Assembly (NCBI RefSeq): GCF_030406325.1
Contig: NZ_JAUEQY010000018.1
Span: 124,001-188,000 of the forward strand
Direction of reading: 5' to 3'
Origin: Actinomadura sp. DC4
Lineage (GTDB): Bacteria; Actinomycetota; Actinomycetes; Streptosporangiales; Streptosporangiaceae
DNA length: 64,000 bases
The notes under the pieces: generated by a model
What the model was told of the DNA's origin: nothing
Database searches by the model: none
What the model saw: the letters and a program-made list of their open reading frames with translations, nothing else
Program-made: the position numbers and the translations under genes
Shown: positions 53,326 to 64,000 of the stretch, piece by piece
How positions within the stretch are numbered: the first letter of the stretch is position 1
Layout: each line of letters starts with the position of its first letter

Positions 53326-53358
53326 CCCCGCCACTGACAACGAGATCTGGTGGCGGGG
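53326..53358 (+). terminator. Hairpin terminator after the ABC exporter
   Basis: 9-bp arms CCCCGCCAC and GTGGCGGGG around a 15-nt loop, starting 17 bp after the exporter stop. Confidence 0.65.
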
Positions 53359-53395
53359 CTTGTGGCGCGCCATTGTTCCGCCATTGTCTGTTCAG

Positions 53396-53422
53396 TTGGA
53401 CAGAAACAGATTTCGGTAATAT
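53396..53422 (+). promoter_or_regulatory. Possible promoter of the giant NRPS gene
   Basis: TTGGAC at 53396-53401 and TAATAT at 53417-53422, spacing 15 bp, in an unusually A/T-rich patch between the exporter terminator and the NRPS start at 53490. The spacing is shorter than ideal. Confidence 0.3.
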
Positions 53423-53489
53423 CCAGCACCGCACCCTGTCATATGGCGAGCGTTTATTCACCCCAGATCATGAAGGAGAGGGGAGCCCG

Positions 53490-56400
53490 GTGGCTCAACC
53501 GCGCGTGGAGGATCTGTGGCCGCTGTCGCCGTTGCAGGAAGGGCTTCTCTTCCATGCTCTTTATGACGAGCGGGCCACCGACGTATATGCGCTCCAGGCG
53601 GTCCTGGACATCGAGGGACCGCTCGACGCCGCGACGGTGCGGGCGTCCGGGCAGGCGCTGCTGGACCGGCACGCCAACCTGCGGGCCGGCTTCCGCCAGC
53701 CCGCGGCGCTGGACCAGCCCGTCCAGGTGATCGCGGGCCGGGCCGAGCTGCCCTGGCGGGAGGCCGGGATCTCCGCGCCGTCCGGCGACGCGGCGGAGGC
53801 CGAGGCGGCGTGCCTGGCGGCCGACGAGCTGGAGCGGCGATTCGACCCGGCGGTGCCGCCGCTGCTGCGTTTCCTGCTGATCCGCTTCGCCGCGGAGCGC
53901 CATCGCCTGGTGATCACCAGCCATCACATCCTCATGGACGGCTGGTCCCTGCCGGTGCTGACGCGTGAGCTGTTCACCGTGTACCGGGCGGGTGGCGACG
54001 CGAGCGTGCTGCCGCCGGTGGCGCCCTACCGCGACTACCTGGCCTGGCTCGGCCGCCAGGACCGCGAGCGGGCACGGGCGGCGTGGCGGACGGAGCTGGC
54101 GGGCACGGACGAGCCGACCCTGGTCGCGGCGGCCGAGCCGGTGCACACCGACGGCGCGGTGGTGCCCGAGCGCGTACGCGTGGCGGTGGGCGCGGAGCTG
54201 ACCGCCACGCTGCGGACGCTGGCGCGCGACCGCGGCCTGACCCTGAACACGGTCGTCCAGGGCGCCTGGTCGATGCTCGTCAGCCGTCTGGTCGGCCGCT
54301 CCGACGTGGTGTTCGGCACGATGGTGGCGGGCCGTCCCCCGGAGCTGCCCGGCATCGAGAACATGCTCGGCCTGTTCGTCAACACCGTGCCCGTACGCGT
54401 GCGGCTGGATCCGGCGCAGCCGGTCACCGACCTGCTCGCGGACCTGCAGGCGCGCCAGTCGGCGCTGATGGACCACCAGTACCTCGGCCTCGCCGAGATC
54501 CAGAAGCTGGCCGGGCCGGGCGCCGCGTTCGACACGCTGATCGCCTACGAGAGCTACCCCGTCGACCCGGCGGGACTGCCGGCCGCGGCGGACGGCCTGC
54601 GCGTCACCCCCGCCATCGGCGGCCTCGAGGCGACCCACTACCCGCTCAGCCTGACCGTGCTGCCGGGTGAGGAGCTGCGGCTGCGCCTGACCTACCGCCC
54701 CGACCTGTTCGACGAGCGGACCGCCGAGCGGCTGGCGGACCGCCTCGTACGGGTCCTGGAGGTGGTGGCGGCCGATCCGGAGGCGCCTGTCAGCCGGGTG
54801 GGCGTGCTGGACGCGGCCGAGTACGGGCAGGTGGTCGAGGAGTGGAACCAAACGACGGTGCCGGTCGCCGGCCGGTCGGTGCCGGAGGTGTTCGCGGCGC
54901 GGGCGGCGGAGCGCCCGGACGCGGTCGCGGTCGTCTCGGGCGGCGAGGCGCTGAGCTACGCGAGCCTGGACGCGGCGGCGAACCGGGTCGCGGCGCGGCT
55001 CACGGAGGCCGGGGTCACCCGGGGCCGCCGGGTCGGCGTCGTCGCGGACCGGTCGGCGCTGCTCGTCGCGGTGCTGCTCGGCGCGATGAAGGCGGGCGCG
55101 GCGTACGTGCCGCTGGACCCGGCGTGGCCGGCGGCCCGCGTCCGGCAGGTCCTGGCCGAGGCCGGGGTCGGCGCGCTGGTGACCGTGGACGGCGCCTGGC
55201 CGGAGGGTCTCGCGACGCGGGACTCGCTCGCGGTGCTGCCGGTGGACGCCGGGCTGCTGGATGAGCCCGCGAACCCGCCGGCGGCCGTCGCGGCAGGCCC
55301 GGACGACGTGGCGTACGTGATGTACACGTCGGGTTCGACGGGGGTGCCGAAGGGTGTGGCGGTCACGCATCGCGGCGTGGTCGGCCTGGCGGCGGACCGG
55401 TCGTGGTCGGGCCGTCACGAGCACGTTCTGCTGCACGCGCCGTTCACGTTCGACGCGTCGACGTGGGAGCTGTGGGTGCCGCTGCTGGCCGGCGGCCGGA
55501 TCACGGTGGCTCCTCCTGGCCGGATGGACGCTGCCACGCTGCGCGAGCTGATCGCGGGCGGTGACCTGAGCGCCGTGCATGTCACGGCCGGGTTGTTCGC
55601 GGTGATGGCGGAGGAGTCGCCGGAGTGTTTCGCCGGGTTGGCCGAGGTCGTGACGGGTGGGGATGCTGTGAGTGTGGCGGCGGTGGCCAGGGTCGCCGAT
55701 GCCTGCCCGGACACCGCGGTGCGTCAGATGTACGGCCCGACGGAGGTCACCGTCTGTGCGACCGTGTACGCGGTCGAGCCGGGGGTGGAGGTCCCGGCGG
55801 TGCTGCCGATCGGCTCGCCGTTGGACAACACCCGTGTCTACGTTCTGGACGGTTTCTTACAGCCGGTGCCGCCGGGTGTGACGGGCGAGTTGTACGTCGC
55901 GGGGACCGGGCTGGCGCGCGGCTACTGGGATCGGCCGGGCCTGACCGGCGAGCGGTTCGTGGCCTGTCCGTTCGATGCCGGTGGGCGTATGTACCGGACC
56001 GGTGACCTGGCCCGCTGGACCCCGGACGGGCAACTTGTCTTCGCCGGCCGCGCGGACGCTCAGGTGAAGATCCGTGGTTTCCGGATCGAGCCGGGTGAGG
56101 TCGAGACGGTTCTGTCCGGCCACGAGAGCGTTGGACAGGTCGCCGTCATCGCCAGAGAAGACGAGCCGGGCCAGAAACGGCTGGTCGCCTACGTCGTCCC
56201 CGCCACGGTGGACGGCGGAGAGCTACGGGAGTTCGCCGCCGGCCTCCTTCCCGACTACATGGTCCCGGCGGCGGTGGTCCCGCTGGAGGCGCTGCCGCTC
56301 ACGCCGAGCGGCAAGGTCGACCGTGCCGCGCTGCCCGCGCCCGACTTCGCGGGAACCGTCGAGGGACGCGCCCCGCGTACGCCGGTGGAAGAGGCCCTCT

Positions 56401-59400
56401 GCGAGCTGTTCGCCGACGTCCTGAACCTGGAGAGGGCCGGCGCGGAGGACAGCTTCTTCGACCTCGGCGGCGACTCCATCATGTCCATGCAGCTCGTCGC
56501 CCGCGCCCGCCGCGCCGGCGTGGTCATCACCGCCCAGGACGTCTTCGAGCACCGGACCCCCGCCGGAATCGCCGCCGTCGCCGAGAGCGACCTGGCCGCG
56601 AGCCCGCGAGAGGAGGAGGCCGGCGACGAGGCGGGCCGGGTACCGCTGACCCCGGTCATCCGCAGGCGGGCCGAACGAGGCGGCGTGGCCGGCCTCGTGG
56701 GCCGGTTCTCGCAGTCGATGCTGGTCAGGGCGCCGGCCGGGCTGGACGCCGACCGGCTGACGGCGGCGGTCCAGGCCGTGGTGGACCGCCACGACGTCCT
56801 GCGGGCACGCCTGGTCTGCCCCGACGAGAGGGATCCGGCGTCATGGCGGCTGGAGTTCGGTTCACCCGCCGCCGACGCGACGCTCGTGAAGCGCGTCGAG
56901 GCGGACGCGGACGTACGGCAACTGGGCCGCGAGGCCGCGGACCGGCTGGACCCGCGCGCGGGCGTGATGCTCCAGGTCGTCTGGCTGGACCGCGGTTCGG
57001 ACGAGGCGGGCCGGCTGCTGATCGTGGCCCATCACGCGGTCGTGGACGGGGTGTCGTGGCGGGTGCTGCTGCCGGACCTGGCGGCGGCGTACGCCGGCGC
57101 GGAGCCGGAGCCGGCCGGGACCTCGTTCGCGCGGTGGGCGCGGTCGCTGGCCGCGTCGGCCGGGGAGCGGGCGGCGGAACTCCCGCTCTGGGAGGCGGTC
57201 CTGCGGGACGGCGAGCCGGCGCTCACGCACCGGCCCCTGGACCCCGCCCGTGACACGGCGGAGAGCATGCGGCGGCTGTCGCTCTCGCTGCCGCCGGAGG
57301 TGACCGAGGCGCTGCTCACGAGCGTTCCCGCGGCGTACCACGCCGGGATCGACGACGTACTGCTGGCCGGGCTCACCGGCGCGGTCACCGAGTGGCGCGG
57401 CCCCGGGCCGGTGCTGGTGGACGTGGAGGGTCACGGCCGCGAGCCGCTGACACCCGGCATGGACCTGTCCCGTACGGTCGGCTGGTTCACCAGCGTCCAT
57501 CCGGTCCGGCTGGAGGCGGGGACGGGCCAGGCCGCCGGCTCGCTGATCAAGCGGGTCAAGGAGCAGCTGCGCGCGGTCCCCGGCGACGGCCTCGGCTACG
57601 GGCTCCTGCGCTACCTCACCGGGGCCGGCGCCCTGGCCACGCTGCCGGCGCCGCAGATCGGCTTCAACTACCTCGGCCGGTTCGGCGGCGGGTCGGACGA
57701 CGCGGAGGACTGGGCCCCCGTCGGCACGGACGTGCTGGCCGGAGAGGTGGACGCGACCATGCCGGCCGCGCACGCGCTGGAGGCCGGTGGGCTGGTCCGT
57801 GACGGTGCGGACGGTCCGGAGTTGAGCCTGTCGCTGTCGTGGCCGGGGGAGTTGTTCGAGGAGGTGTCGGTTCGCGCGCTGGGGGAGGCGTGGGCGGCGA
57901 TGCTGGCCGGTCTGGCCGTGCATGGTGGTGGTGGGTTCACGCCGTCGGACTTCCCGCTCGTCGCGCTGGAGCAGGCGCAGGTGGAGGAGCTGGAGTCGAT
58001 GCAGCCGGGGCTGGCCGAGATCTGGCCGCTCTCGCCGCTGCAGGAGGGACTGCTGTTCCACGCCGTCTACGACGAGGACGCCGTGGACGTCTACTCCGGC
58101 CAGGGCGTCCTGGACCTGACCGGCCCGCTGGACGCAGGGGCGCTGCGGGCGTCGGGGCAGGCGCTGCTGGACCGGCACGCGAATCTGCGGGCGGGGTTCC
58201 ACCAGGTCGCGGGGCCGGCTCAGCCGGTCCAGGTGATCCCGGCCGGGGTCGAGCTGCCCTGGCGCGAGGCCGACCTGTCGGGCCTGTCCGCGGACGCGGC
58301 ACTGGCCGAGGCCGAGCGCCTGGCGGCGGAGGAGCTGGGCCGCCGGTTCGATCCGGCGGTGCCGCCGTTGTTGCGGTTCCTGCTGATCCGTTTCGGTGCG
58401 GAGCATCACCGGCTGGTGATGACGAACCATCACATCTTGATGGACGGGTGGTCGCTGCCGGTGCTGATGCGTGAGCTGTCGGCGGTCTACGGCACCGGCG
58501 GCGACCACTCCGGCCTGCCTCCGGCGGCCCCGTACCGCGACTACCTGGCCTGGCTCGGCCGTCAGGACCGCGAGGCCGCGCGTACGGCCTGGCGCGAAGA
58601 GCTCGCCGGGCTGGACGAGGCCACGCTCGTCGCCGAGGCCAAGACGGCGCGCAGCCCCGTCGTGCCCGAATGGGTCGAGGCCGAGACGAGCCGCGAGCTC
58701 ACCGCCGCGCTCCGGACGCTGGCGCGCGAACGCGACCTGACCGTCAACACGCTCGTCCAGGCCGCCTGGGCGCTCCTCGTCGGGCGGCTCACCGGCCGCG
58801 ACGACGTCGTCTTCGGCGCGGTGGTGGCCGGCCGCCCGCCCGAGCTGCCCGGCATCGAGGACATGCTCGGCCTCTTCATCAACACCGTGCCCGTACGGGT
58901 GCGGCTGGACCCCGCGCAGCCCGTACGCCGGATGCTGACCGACCTGCAGGCCCGGCAGGCGGCGCTGATGGCCCACCAGCACCTCGGTCTCCCCGAGATC
59001 CAGCGGCTGGCCGGGGCCGGCGCGTCGTTCGACACGCTCGTCGCGTACGAGAGCTACCCGTTCGACCCGGCGGGCGTCTCGTCGTCCGCTGGCGGACGCA
59101 GCCTGCAGATCACCCCGGCGGGCGGCCGTGACGCGACCCACTACCCGCTCACGCTGGCCGTGGGGCCCGGCGAGGACCACCTGCTGCTCCGGCTGGCGTA
59201 CCGCCCCGACGAGTCCGACCGGCCCAGTGCCGAGCGCCTCGTGGAACGCCTGCTGCGCGTGCTGGAGACCGTGGCGGACGACCCCGACATACGGGTGGGC
59301 CGGGTGGAGATCCTCGACGACGCCGAACGGCGGCTGGTCGTGGAGGAGTGGAACCGGACCGCGGTGGAGGTCGCGTCGCGGACGATGCCGGAGCTGTTCG

Positions 59401-62400
59401 AGGCGCGGGCGGCCGCGACCCCGGACGCCGTCGCGGTGACGTTCGAGGACCAGGCGCTGACCTACGCGGAGCTGGAGGCGGCGGCGAACCGGCTGGCCTG
59501 GTACCTGACCGGACGGGGCGTCGGGCCGGAGCTGACGGTGGCGGTGGCGCTGCCGCGCTCGGCCGAGCTGGTGGTGGCGCTGCTGGCGGTGGCCAAGACG
59601 GGCGCGGCGTACGTGCCGATCGATCCGGACTATCCGGCGGCGCGGGTGGAGTTCATGCTCGCCGACGCGGCCCCGGTCTGCCTCGTGACGACGGTGGCCC
59701 TCGCCGTACGCCTGCCGGGCCGGGTCCCGCCGGTGGCGCTGGACGACCCGGCGACGGCCGAGGCGCTGGCGCTCTTCCCGGAGCGGGCGCTGCGGGACGG
59801 CGACCGGCCGGCCCCGCTGCGTCCCGCGCATCCGGCGTACGTGATCTACACCTCCGGTTCGACCGGGACGCCGAAGGGCGTGCTGGTCCCGCATCGGAAC
59901 GTGGTGAGCCTGGTCGAGTCGGCCGGACGGCGGTTCGACCTCGGCGCCGGTGACGTGTGGAGCCTGTTCCACTCCTACGCGTTCGACTTCTCGGTCTGGG
60001 AGCTGTGGGGCGCGCTGCTGCTCGGCGGCCGCGTCGTGGTGGTGCCGCACGCGGTGAGCCGGTCGCCACGGGAGTTCCTCGGGCTGCTGGCACAGGAGAA
60101 CGTGACGGTCCTCAGCCAGACGCCGTCGGCGTTCTACCAGCTCATGCAGGCCGACGAGGAGAGCCCCGCCGAGGCGGCGCTGCGGTACGTGGTGTTCGGC
60201 GGTGAGGCCCTGGAGCCGGCCCGGCTCCGCGAGTGGTACGAGCGGCACCCGGCTCCGGTGCTGGTCAACATGTACGGCATCACCGAGACCACCGTGCACG
60301 TCACGTACGTGCCGCTGGACCGCGACGACGTCGGCAGCGTGGTGGGACGGCCGCTGCCCAACACGAAGGTCTTCGTCCTGGACGCCTCCCTGCGGCCGGT
60401 GCCTCCAGGCGTGGTCGGGGAGATGTACGTGGCCGGGGCCGGGCTCGCGCGCGGCTACGGCAACCGGCGTGCCCTGACGGGGGAGCGGTTCGTCGCCTGC
60501 CCGTTCGGCGCCGGTGAGCGGATGTACCGTACCGGCGACCTGGCGCGCTGGAACGACGACGGCGAACTCGTCTTCGCGGGCCGTGCCGACGCGCAGGTGA
60601 AGATCCGCGGGTTCCGGGTCGAGCCCGGCGAGGTCGAGGCCGCCCTGGCGGGCCACCCGAGTGTCGGGCAGGTCGCGGTCATCGCCCGGCCGGACCGGCG
60701 GCAACTCGTCGCCTACGTCGTCCCGGCCGCCGGCGCGGAACCGGACCCGGCGGTGCTGCGGAACTTCGCGGCACGGCTGCTGCCCGAGTACATGGTCCCG
60801 GCCGCGTTCGTGCCGCTGCCGGAGCTGCCGCGCACGCCGAGCGGCAAGCTCGACCGGGCCGCGCTCCCGGCCCCCGACTTCGCCGGTCTCGCGACGGACC
60901 GCGAGCCCCGTACGCCGGTCGAGGCCCTGCTGTGCGAGATGTTCGCCGAGGTGCTGAACCTGCGGCGGGTCGGCGCCGAGGACGGTTTCTTCGACCTCGG
61001 CGGCGACTCGATCATGTCGATGCAGCTCGTCGCCCGCGCCCGCGGGGCCGGCGTCGTCATCACGCCGCGGCAGGTGTTCGAGCGGAAGACGCCCGCCGCC
61101 CTGGCGGCCGTGGCGGGCGGCGAGCCGGCGTCCACGCCGGCCGAAGAGACGGACGGCGGTGGCGGGCCGGTGCCGCTGCTTCCGGTGATGCGCTGGATGG
61201 CCGACCGCGCCGGCGTCGCCGGGCTGTCGGGCCGGTTCTCCCAGTCGATGGTGGTGTCCGCGCCGGCCGGGCTGGACGCCTACCGGCTGACCTCGGCGAT
61301 CCAGACCCTGGTCGACCACCACGACGTCCTGCGGGCACGGCTGGTCTGCCCCGACGAGAGCGACCCCTCTTCATGGCGGCTCGACCTCGGTACCGCCGGC
61401 GTCGACGCGGCCGGCCTGATCCGGCGCGTGGACACGGAGGAGGCGCCGGAGTGGCGCGAGGCCGCGGACCGGCTGGACCCGCGCGCCAGGGTCATGCTCC
61501 AGGTGGTCTGGCTGGATCGCGGACCGGACGAGGCGGGCCGGCTGCTGATCGCGGTGCACCACCTGGCGGTGGACGGGGTGTCGTGGCGGGTGCTGCTGCC
61601 GGACCTGGCGGCGGCGTACGCCGGGGCGGAGCTTGAACCGGTCGGGACCTCGTTCGGCCGGTGGGCGCGGTCGCTCGCCGCCCAGGCCGGGGAGCGGGCG
61701 GTGGAGCTGCCGCTCTGGGAGCGCATCCTCCAGGACGACGAACCGGCGCTCGCGGACCGTCCGCTGGACCCGGCGCGGGACACGGCGGCGAGCATGCGGC
61801 CGGTCTCGGTACCGGTGCCGCCGGAGGTGACCGAGGCGCTGCTGACGAGCGTTCCCGCGGCGTTCCACGCCGGGATCGACGACGTGCTGCTGGCCGGGCT
61901 GGCCGCGGCGGTGGCCGAGTGGCGCGGCCCCGGACCGGTGCTCGTGGACGTCGAAGGCCACGGCCGCGAGCCGCTGACGCCCGGCATGGACCTGTCACGT
62001 ACGGCCGGCTGGTTCACGAGCATCCACCCGGTCCGGCTGGACCCGGGAGCGGCCGACCCCGCGCTCGTACGGTCCGGCGAGGCGGCCGGACACCTGATCA
62101 AGAGGGTCAAGGAGCAGGTGCGCGCCGTCCCTGGCGACGGGCTGGGTTACGGGCTGTTGCGTTACCTCAACCCGGCCACGGCTCCCGCGCTCGCGGCGCT
62201 GCCGGCGCCGCAGATCGGCTTCAACTACCTCGGCCGGTTCACCACGGCCGGCGACGACCGGCCGGGGGACTGGGAGCAGATCCGGCTCGGCGGCGACGGC
62301 GACGCCGGCCTGCCGGTCGCACACGTCCTCGAGGCGAGCGGCATCGTACGCGACGGCGCGAACGGCCTGGAGCTCACCGTGTCACTGGCCGCGCCCGCAC

Positions 62401-64000
62401 ACCTCCTCGACGAGGCCACGGTCCGTGGGCTGGCCGAGGCGTGGGCGGCGATGCTCGCCGGGCTGGCGGCGCACGGCGCGGGTGGGTTCACTCCGTCGGA
62501 CTTCGGGTTGGTGGCGCTGGACCAGACGCAGGTGGAGGAGCTGGAGTCGGCGCAGCCCGGGCTGGCCGATGTGTGGCCGCTGTCGCCGTTGCAGGAAGGG
62601 CTGCTCTTCCACGCCGTCTACGACGAGGACGCCGTCGACGCGTACGTCGTCCAGCACGCCCTCGACCTGGACGGACCGCTCGACATCGGGCTGCTGAAGG
62701 CCGCCGGGCAGGCCATCCTGGACCGCCACCCCAACCTGCGCGCCGGATACCAGCAGGTCGCCGGCCTGGAACAGCCGGTCCAGGTGATCCCCGCGCGGGT
62801 CACGCTCCCCTGGCGGGAGGTCGACGCCTCCGGCGGGGAGGCCGAGGCCGTACGGCTCACCGCCGAGGAGCTGCGACGGCGCTTCGATCCGGCGGTACCG
62901 CCGCTCTTGCGGTTCCTGCTGATCCGCTTCGGCGCGGAACGCCACCGCCTGGTGATCACGAACTACCACATCCTGATGGACGGCTGGTCGCTGCCCGTGC
63001 TCATGCGCGAGCTGTTCACCGTCTACCGCGCCGGCGGCGACGCGAGCGGGCTGCCGCCGGCGGCGCCGTACCGCGACTACCTGGCCTGGCTCGTGCGCCA
63101 GGACCCGGAGCGGGCACGCGCCGCGTGGCGGGAGGAACTCGCCGGAGCCGACGAGCCGACCCTCGTCGCGGCGGCCGACGACGGCCGCACGCCCGTGGTG
63201 CCCGAACGGGTACGGGCGGCGCTCGGCGCCGACCTGACCGCCGCCCTGCGGACGCTCGCCCGCGAGCGCGACCTGACGGTCAACACCGTGATCCAGGGCG
63301 CGTGGGCGATGCTGGTCAGCCGCCTCGCCGGCCGGTCCGACGTCGTGTTCGGCGCGGTCGTCGCGGGCCGCCCGCCGGAGCTGCCGGGCATCGAGGACAT
63401 GCTCGGCCTGTTCGTCAACACCGTGCCGGTACGGGTACGACTGGACCCGTACCGGCCGGTCACGCAGGTGCTGACCGACCTGCAGTCCCGCCAGTCGGCA
63501 CTGATGGACCACCAGTACCTCGGGCTCGCCGAGGTCCAGAGACTGGCCGGGCCGGGCGCGGTCTTCGACACGATGATCGCGTACGAGAACTACCCGGGTG
63601 ACCCGGCCGGAGTGCCGGCGCCCGAGGACGGCCGCGGCCTGAGGATCACGCCGGCGGGCGGCCGCGAGGCGACCCACTACCCGCTGACGCTCGCGGTCGG
63701 GCCGGACGGCGACCGGCTGCGCCTCCGGCTCACGTACCGGCCCGACGTGTTCGACCAGGAGACCGCCGAGCGGCTGGTCGAGCGGCTCATCCGGGTGCTC
63801 GACGCGATCGCGGCCGAGCCCGGCGTACCCGTCGGCCACGTGGGCGTACTGGACGCGGCCGAACACCGGCGGGTGGTCGAGGAGTGGAATCGTACGGCGG
63901 TGCCGGTTTCTGGTCGGTCGGTGCCGGAGGTGTTCGCGGCGCGGGTCGCGGAGTCTCCCGGGGCTCCGGCGTTGGTCTTCGGGGATTCGGTGCTGAGTTT
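53490..64000 (+). CDS. Giant non-ribosomal peptide synthetase, partial: C-A-T-E-C-A-T-E-C-A(start)
   Basis: 3503 codons are visible with no stop; the gene leaves the window. Module 1: C about residues 5-430 (HHILMDG near 145), A about 440-950 ([10 protein letters not shown] near 613), carrier LGGDSIM near 987, E about 1050-1480 ([10 protein letters not shown] near 1181). Module 2: C about 1510-1935, A about 1940-2450 ([10 protein letters not shown] near 2121), carrier near 2499, E about 2560-3000 ([10 protein letters not shown] near 2690). Module 3: C from about 3025, whose active-site motif is NYHILMDG, then the first residues of an A domain. The A2 pocket reads D-F-W-S-V-G-M-V-H-K, close to threonine codes. 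A1 reads roughly D-A-W-L-V-G-M-V-C-K, which I cannot assign. Two E domains mean two D-residues. GTG 53490 follows GGGGAG. Confidence 0.95.
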   Translation, partial: MAQPRVEDLWPLSPLQEGLLFHALYDERATDVYALQAVLDIEGPLDAATVRASGQALLDRHANLRAGFRQPAALDQPVQVIAGRAELPWREAGISAPSGDAAEAEAACLAADELERRFDPAVPPLLRFLLIRFAAERHRLVITSHHILMDGWSLPVLTRELFTVYRAGGDASVLPPVAPYRDYLAWLGRQDRERARAAWRTELAGTDEPTLVAAAEPVHTDGAVVPERVRVAVGAELTATLRTLARDRGLTLNTVVQGAWSMLVSRLVGRSDVVFGTMVAGRPPELPGIENMLGLFVNTVPVRVRLDPAQPVTDLLADLQARQSALMDHQYLGLAEIQKLAGPGAAFDTLIAYESYPVDPAGLPAAADGLRVTPAIGGLEATHYPLSLTVLPGEELRLRLTYRPDLFDERTAERLADRLVRVLEVVAADPEAPVSRVGVLDAAEYGQVVEEWNQTTVPVAGRSVPEVFAARAAERPDAVAVVSGGEALSYASLDAAANRVAARLTEAGVTRGRRVGVVADRSALLVAVLLGAMKAGAAYVPLDPAWPAARVRQVLAEAGVGALVTVDGAWPEGLATRDSLAVLPVDAGLLDEPANPPAAVAAGPDDVAYVMYTSGSTGVPKGVAVTHRGVVGLAADRSWSGRHEHVLLHAPFTFDASTWELWVPLLAGGRITVAPPGRMDAATLRELIAGGDLSAVHVTAGLFAVMAEESPECFAGLAEVVTGGDAVSVAAVARVADACPDTAVRQMYGPTEVTVCATVYAVEPGVEVPAVLPIGSPLDNTRVYVLDGFLQPVPPGVTGELYVAGTGLARGYWDRPGLTGERFVACPFDAGGRMYRTGDLARWTPDGQLVFAGRADAQVKIRGFRIEPGEVETVLSGHESVGQVAVIAREDEPGQKRLVAYVVPATVDGGELREFAAGLLPDYMVPAAVVPLEALPLTPSGKVDRAALPAPDFAGTVEGRAPRTPVEEALCELFADVLNLERAGAEDSFFDLGGDSIMSMQLVARARRAGVVITAQDVFEHRTPAGIAAVAESDLAASPREEEAGDEAGRVPLTPVIRRRAERGGVAGLVGRFSQSMLVRAPAGLDADRLTAAVQAVVDRHDVLRARLVCPDERDPASWRLEFGSPAADATLVKRVEADADVRQLGREAADRLDPRAGVMLQVVWLDRGSDEAGRLLIVAHHAVVDGVSWRVLLPDLAAAYAGAEPEPAGTSFARWARSLAASAGERAAELPLWEAVLRDGEPALTHRPLDPARDTAESMRRLSLSLPPEVTEALLTSVPAAYHAGIDDVLLAGLTGAVTEWRGPGPVLVDVEGHGREPLTPGMDLSRTVGWFTSVHPVRLEAGTGQAAGSLIKRVKEQLRAVPGDGLGYGLLRYLTGAGALATLPAPQIGFNYLGRFGGGSDDAEDWAPVGTDVLAGEVDATMPAAHALEAGGLVRDGADGPELSLSLSWPGELFEEVSVRALGEAWAAMLAGLAVHGGGGFTPSDFPLVALEQAQVEELESMQPGLAEIWPLSPLQEGLLFHAVYDEDAVDVYSGQGVLDLTGPLDAGALRASGQALLDRHANLRAGFHQVAGPAQPVQVIPAGVELPWREADLSGLSADAALAEAERLAAEELGRRFDPAVPPLLRFLLIRFGAEHHRLVMTNHHILMDGWSLPVLMRELSAVYGTGGDHSGLPPAAPYRDYLAWLGRQDREAARTAWREELAGLDEATLVAEAKTARSPVVPEWVEAETSRELTAALRTLARERDLTVNTLVQAAWALLVGRLTGRDDVVFGAVVAGRPPELPGIEDMLGLFINTVPVRVRLDPAQPVRRMLTDLQARQAALMAHQHLGLPEIQRLAGAGASFDTLVAYESYPFDPAGVSSSAGGRSLQITPAGGRDATHYPLTLAVGPGEDHLLLRLAYRPDESDRPSAERLVERLLRVLETVADDPDIRVGRVEILDDAERRLVVEEWNRTAVEVASRTMPELFEARAAATPDAVAVTFEDQALTYAELEAAANRLAWYLTGRGVGPELTVAVALPRSAELVVALLAVAKTGAAYVPIDPDYPAARVEFMLADAAPVCLVTTVALAVRLPGRVPPVALDDPATAEALALFPERALRDGDRPAPLRPAHPAYVIYTSGSTGTPKGVLVPHRNVVSLVESAGRRFDLGAGDVWSLFHSYAFDFSVWELWGALLLGGRVVVVPHAVSRSPREFLGLLAQENVTVLSQTPSAFYQLMQADEESPAEAALRYVVFGGEALEPARLREWYERHPAPVLVNMYGITETTVHVTYVPLDRDDVGSVVGRPLPNTKVFVLDASLRPVPPGVVGEMYVAGAGLARGYGNRRALTGERFVACPFGAGERMYRTGDLARWNDDGELVFAGRADAQVKIRGFRVEPGEVEAALAGHPSVGQVAVIARPDRRQLVAYVVPAAGAEPDPAVLRNFAARLLPEYMVPAAFVPLPELPRTPSGKLDRAALPAPDFAGLATDREPRTPVEALLCEMFAEVLNLRRVGAEDGFFDLGGDSIMSMQLVARARGAGVVITPRQVFERKTPAALAAVAGGEPASTPAEETDGGGGPVPLLPVMRWMADRAGVAGLSGRFSQSMVVSAPAGLDAYRLTSAIQTLVDHHDVLRARLVCPDESDPSSWRLDLGTAGVDAAGLIRRVDTEEAPEWREAADRLDPRARVMLQVVWLDRGPDEAGRLLIAVHHLAVDGVSWRVLLPDLAAAYAGAELEPVGTSFGRWARSLAAQAGERAVELPLWERILQDDEPALADRPLDPARDTAASMRPVSVPVPPEVTEALLTSVPAAFHAGIDDVLLAGLAAAVAEWRGPGPVLVDVEGHGREPLTPGMDLSRTAGWFTSIHPVRLDPGAADPALVRSGEAAGHLIKRVKEQVRAVPGDGLGYGLLRYLNPATAPALAALPAPQIGFNYLGRFTTAGDDRPGDWEQIRLGGDGDAGLPVAHVLEASGIVRDGANGLELTVSLAAPAHLLDEATVRGLAEAWAAMLAGLAAHGAGGFTPSDFGLVALDQTQVEELESAQPGLADVWPLSPLQEGLLFHAVYDEDAVDAYVVQHALDLDGPLDIGLLKAAGQAILDRHPNLRAGYQQVAGLEQPVQVIPARVTLPWREVDASGGEAEAVRLTAEELRRRFDPAVPPLLRFLLIRFGAERHRLVITNYHILMDGWSLPVLMRELFTVYRAGGDASGLPPAAPYRDYLAWLVRQDPERARAAWREELAGADEPTLVAAADDGRTPVVPERVRAALGADLTAALRTLARERDLTVNTVIQGAWAMLVSRLAGRSDVVFGAVVAGRPPELPGIEDMLGLFVNTVPVRVRLDPYRPVTQVLTDLQSRQSALMDHQYLGLAEVQRLAGPGAVFDTMIAYENYPGDPAGVPAPEDGRGLRITPAGGREATHYPLTLAVGPDGDRLRLRLTYRPDVFDQETAERLVERLIRVLDAIAAEPGVPVGHVGVLDAAEHRRVVEEWNRTAVPVSGRSVPEVFAARVAESPGAPALVFGDSVLS

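Noticed and set aside
56862-61322. A 1486-codon open frame on the minus strand
   Set aside because: It is a shadow of the giant NRPS on the plus strand. The translation is Arg/Gly/Val/His-rich with no domain, and the opposite strand has continuous, recognisable NRPS domains.

Overview
The window reads as chromosome of a high-GC, secondary-metabolite-rich actinomycete. Support for this comes from near-continuous GC-rich coding on both strands, many GTG starts, rare in-frame TTA codons, LAL and twin LuxR regulators, MbtH, LanM and several modular NRPSs. The frequent gtacgg/cgtacg codon context suggests a Streptosporangiales-like genus, but that is only inference.

Region 1 (1-19876) is the right-hand part of a non-ribosomal peptide cluster. 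The last residues of an upstream NRPS are followed by a C-A-T-C-A*-T-E protein (68-6790) and a C-A-T-TE protein that ends the assembly line (6787-10725). A strong terminator follows, then a five-gene amino-acid supply operon: the two subunits of a B12-dependent glutamate mutase, an asparaginyl-tRNA-synthetase-like amide synthetase, an FMN glutamate-synthase-like enzyme and SbnA. Divergent genes encode a two-domain regulator and an MFS exporter. MbtH and SbnB complete the set. The supply genes predict 3-methylaspartate, probably amidated to 3-methylasparagine, and 2,3-diaminopropionate. Both intact A domains carry an Asn/Asp-type code, and the second module has a vestigial A domain.

Region 2 (19936-28026) holds two overlapping NarL-type regulators, a class II lanthipeptide synthetase (LanM), a candidate 81-residue precursor with a GG site and adjacent C-terminal cysteines, and a large LAL-type ATPase regulator.

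Region 3 (28045-31690) is an alicyclic-acid catabolic operon in decay. TetR with its operator, badI and badH are intact. The acyl-CoA dehydrogenase between them and the CoA ligase after them are pseudogenes.

Region 4 (31732-49725) is general metabolism and envelope. It has a GH64 glucanase, a GH3 glucosidase, a zinc-ribbon membrane protein, an IclR regulator with two zinc dehydrogenases, and an orphan OmpR-type regulator divergent from a lipoprotein/adaptor/ABC/FtsX operon. A repeat-bearing gap follows, then a second FtsX/lipoprotein pair and an SGNH hydrolase whose nucleophile serine is replaced by Asp.

Region 5 (49893-64000) begins a second NRPS cluster. It has a P450 and an ABC exporter, each with a TTA codon, then a giant NRPS (C-A-T-E-C-A-T-E-C-A...) that runs off the window.
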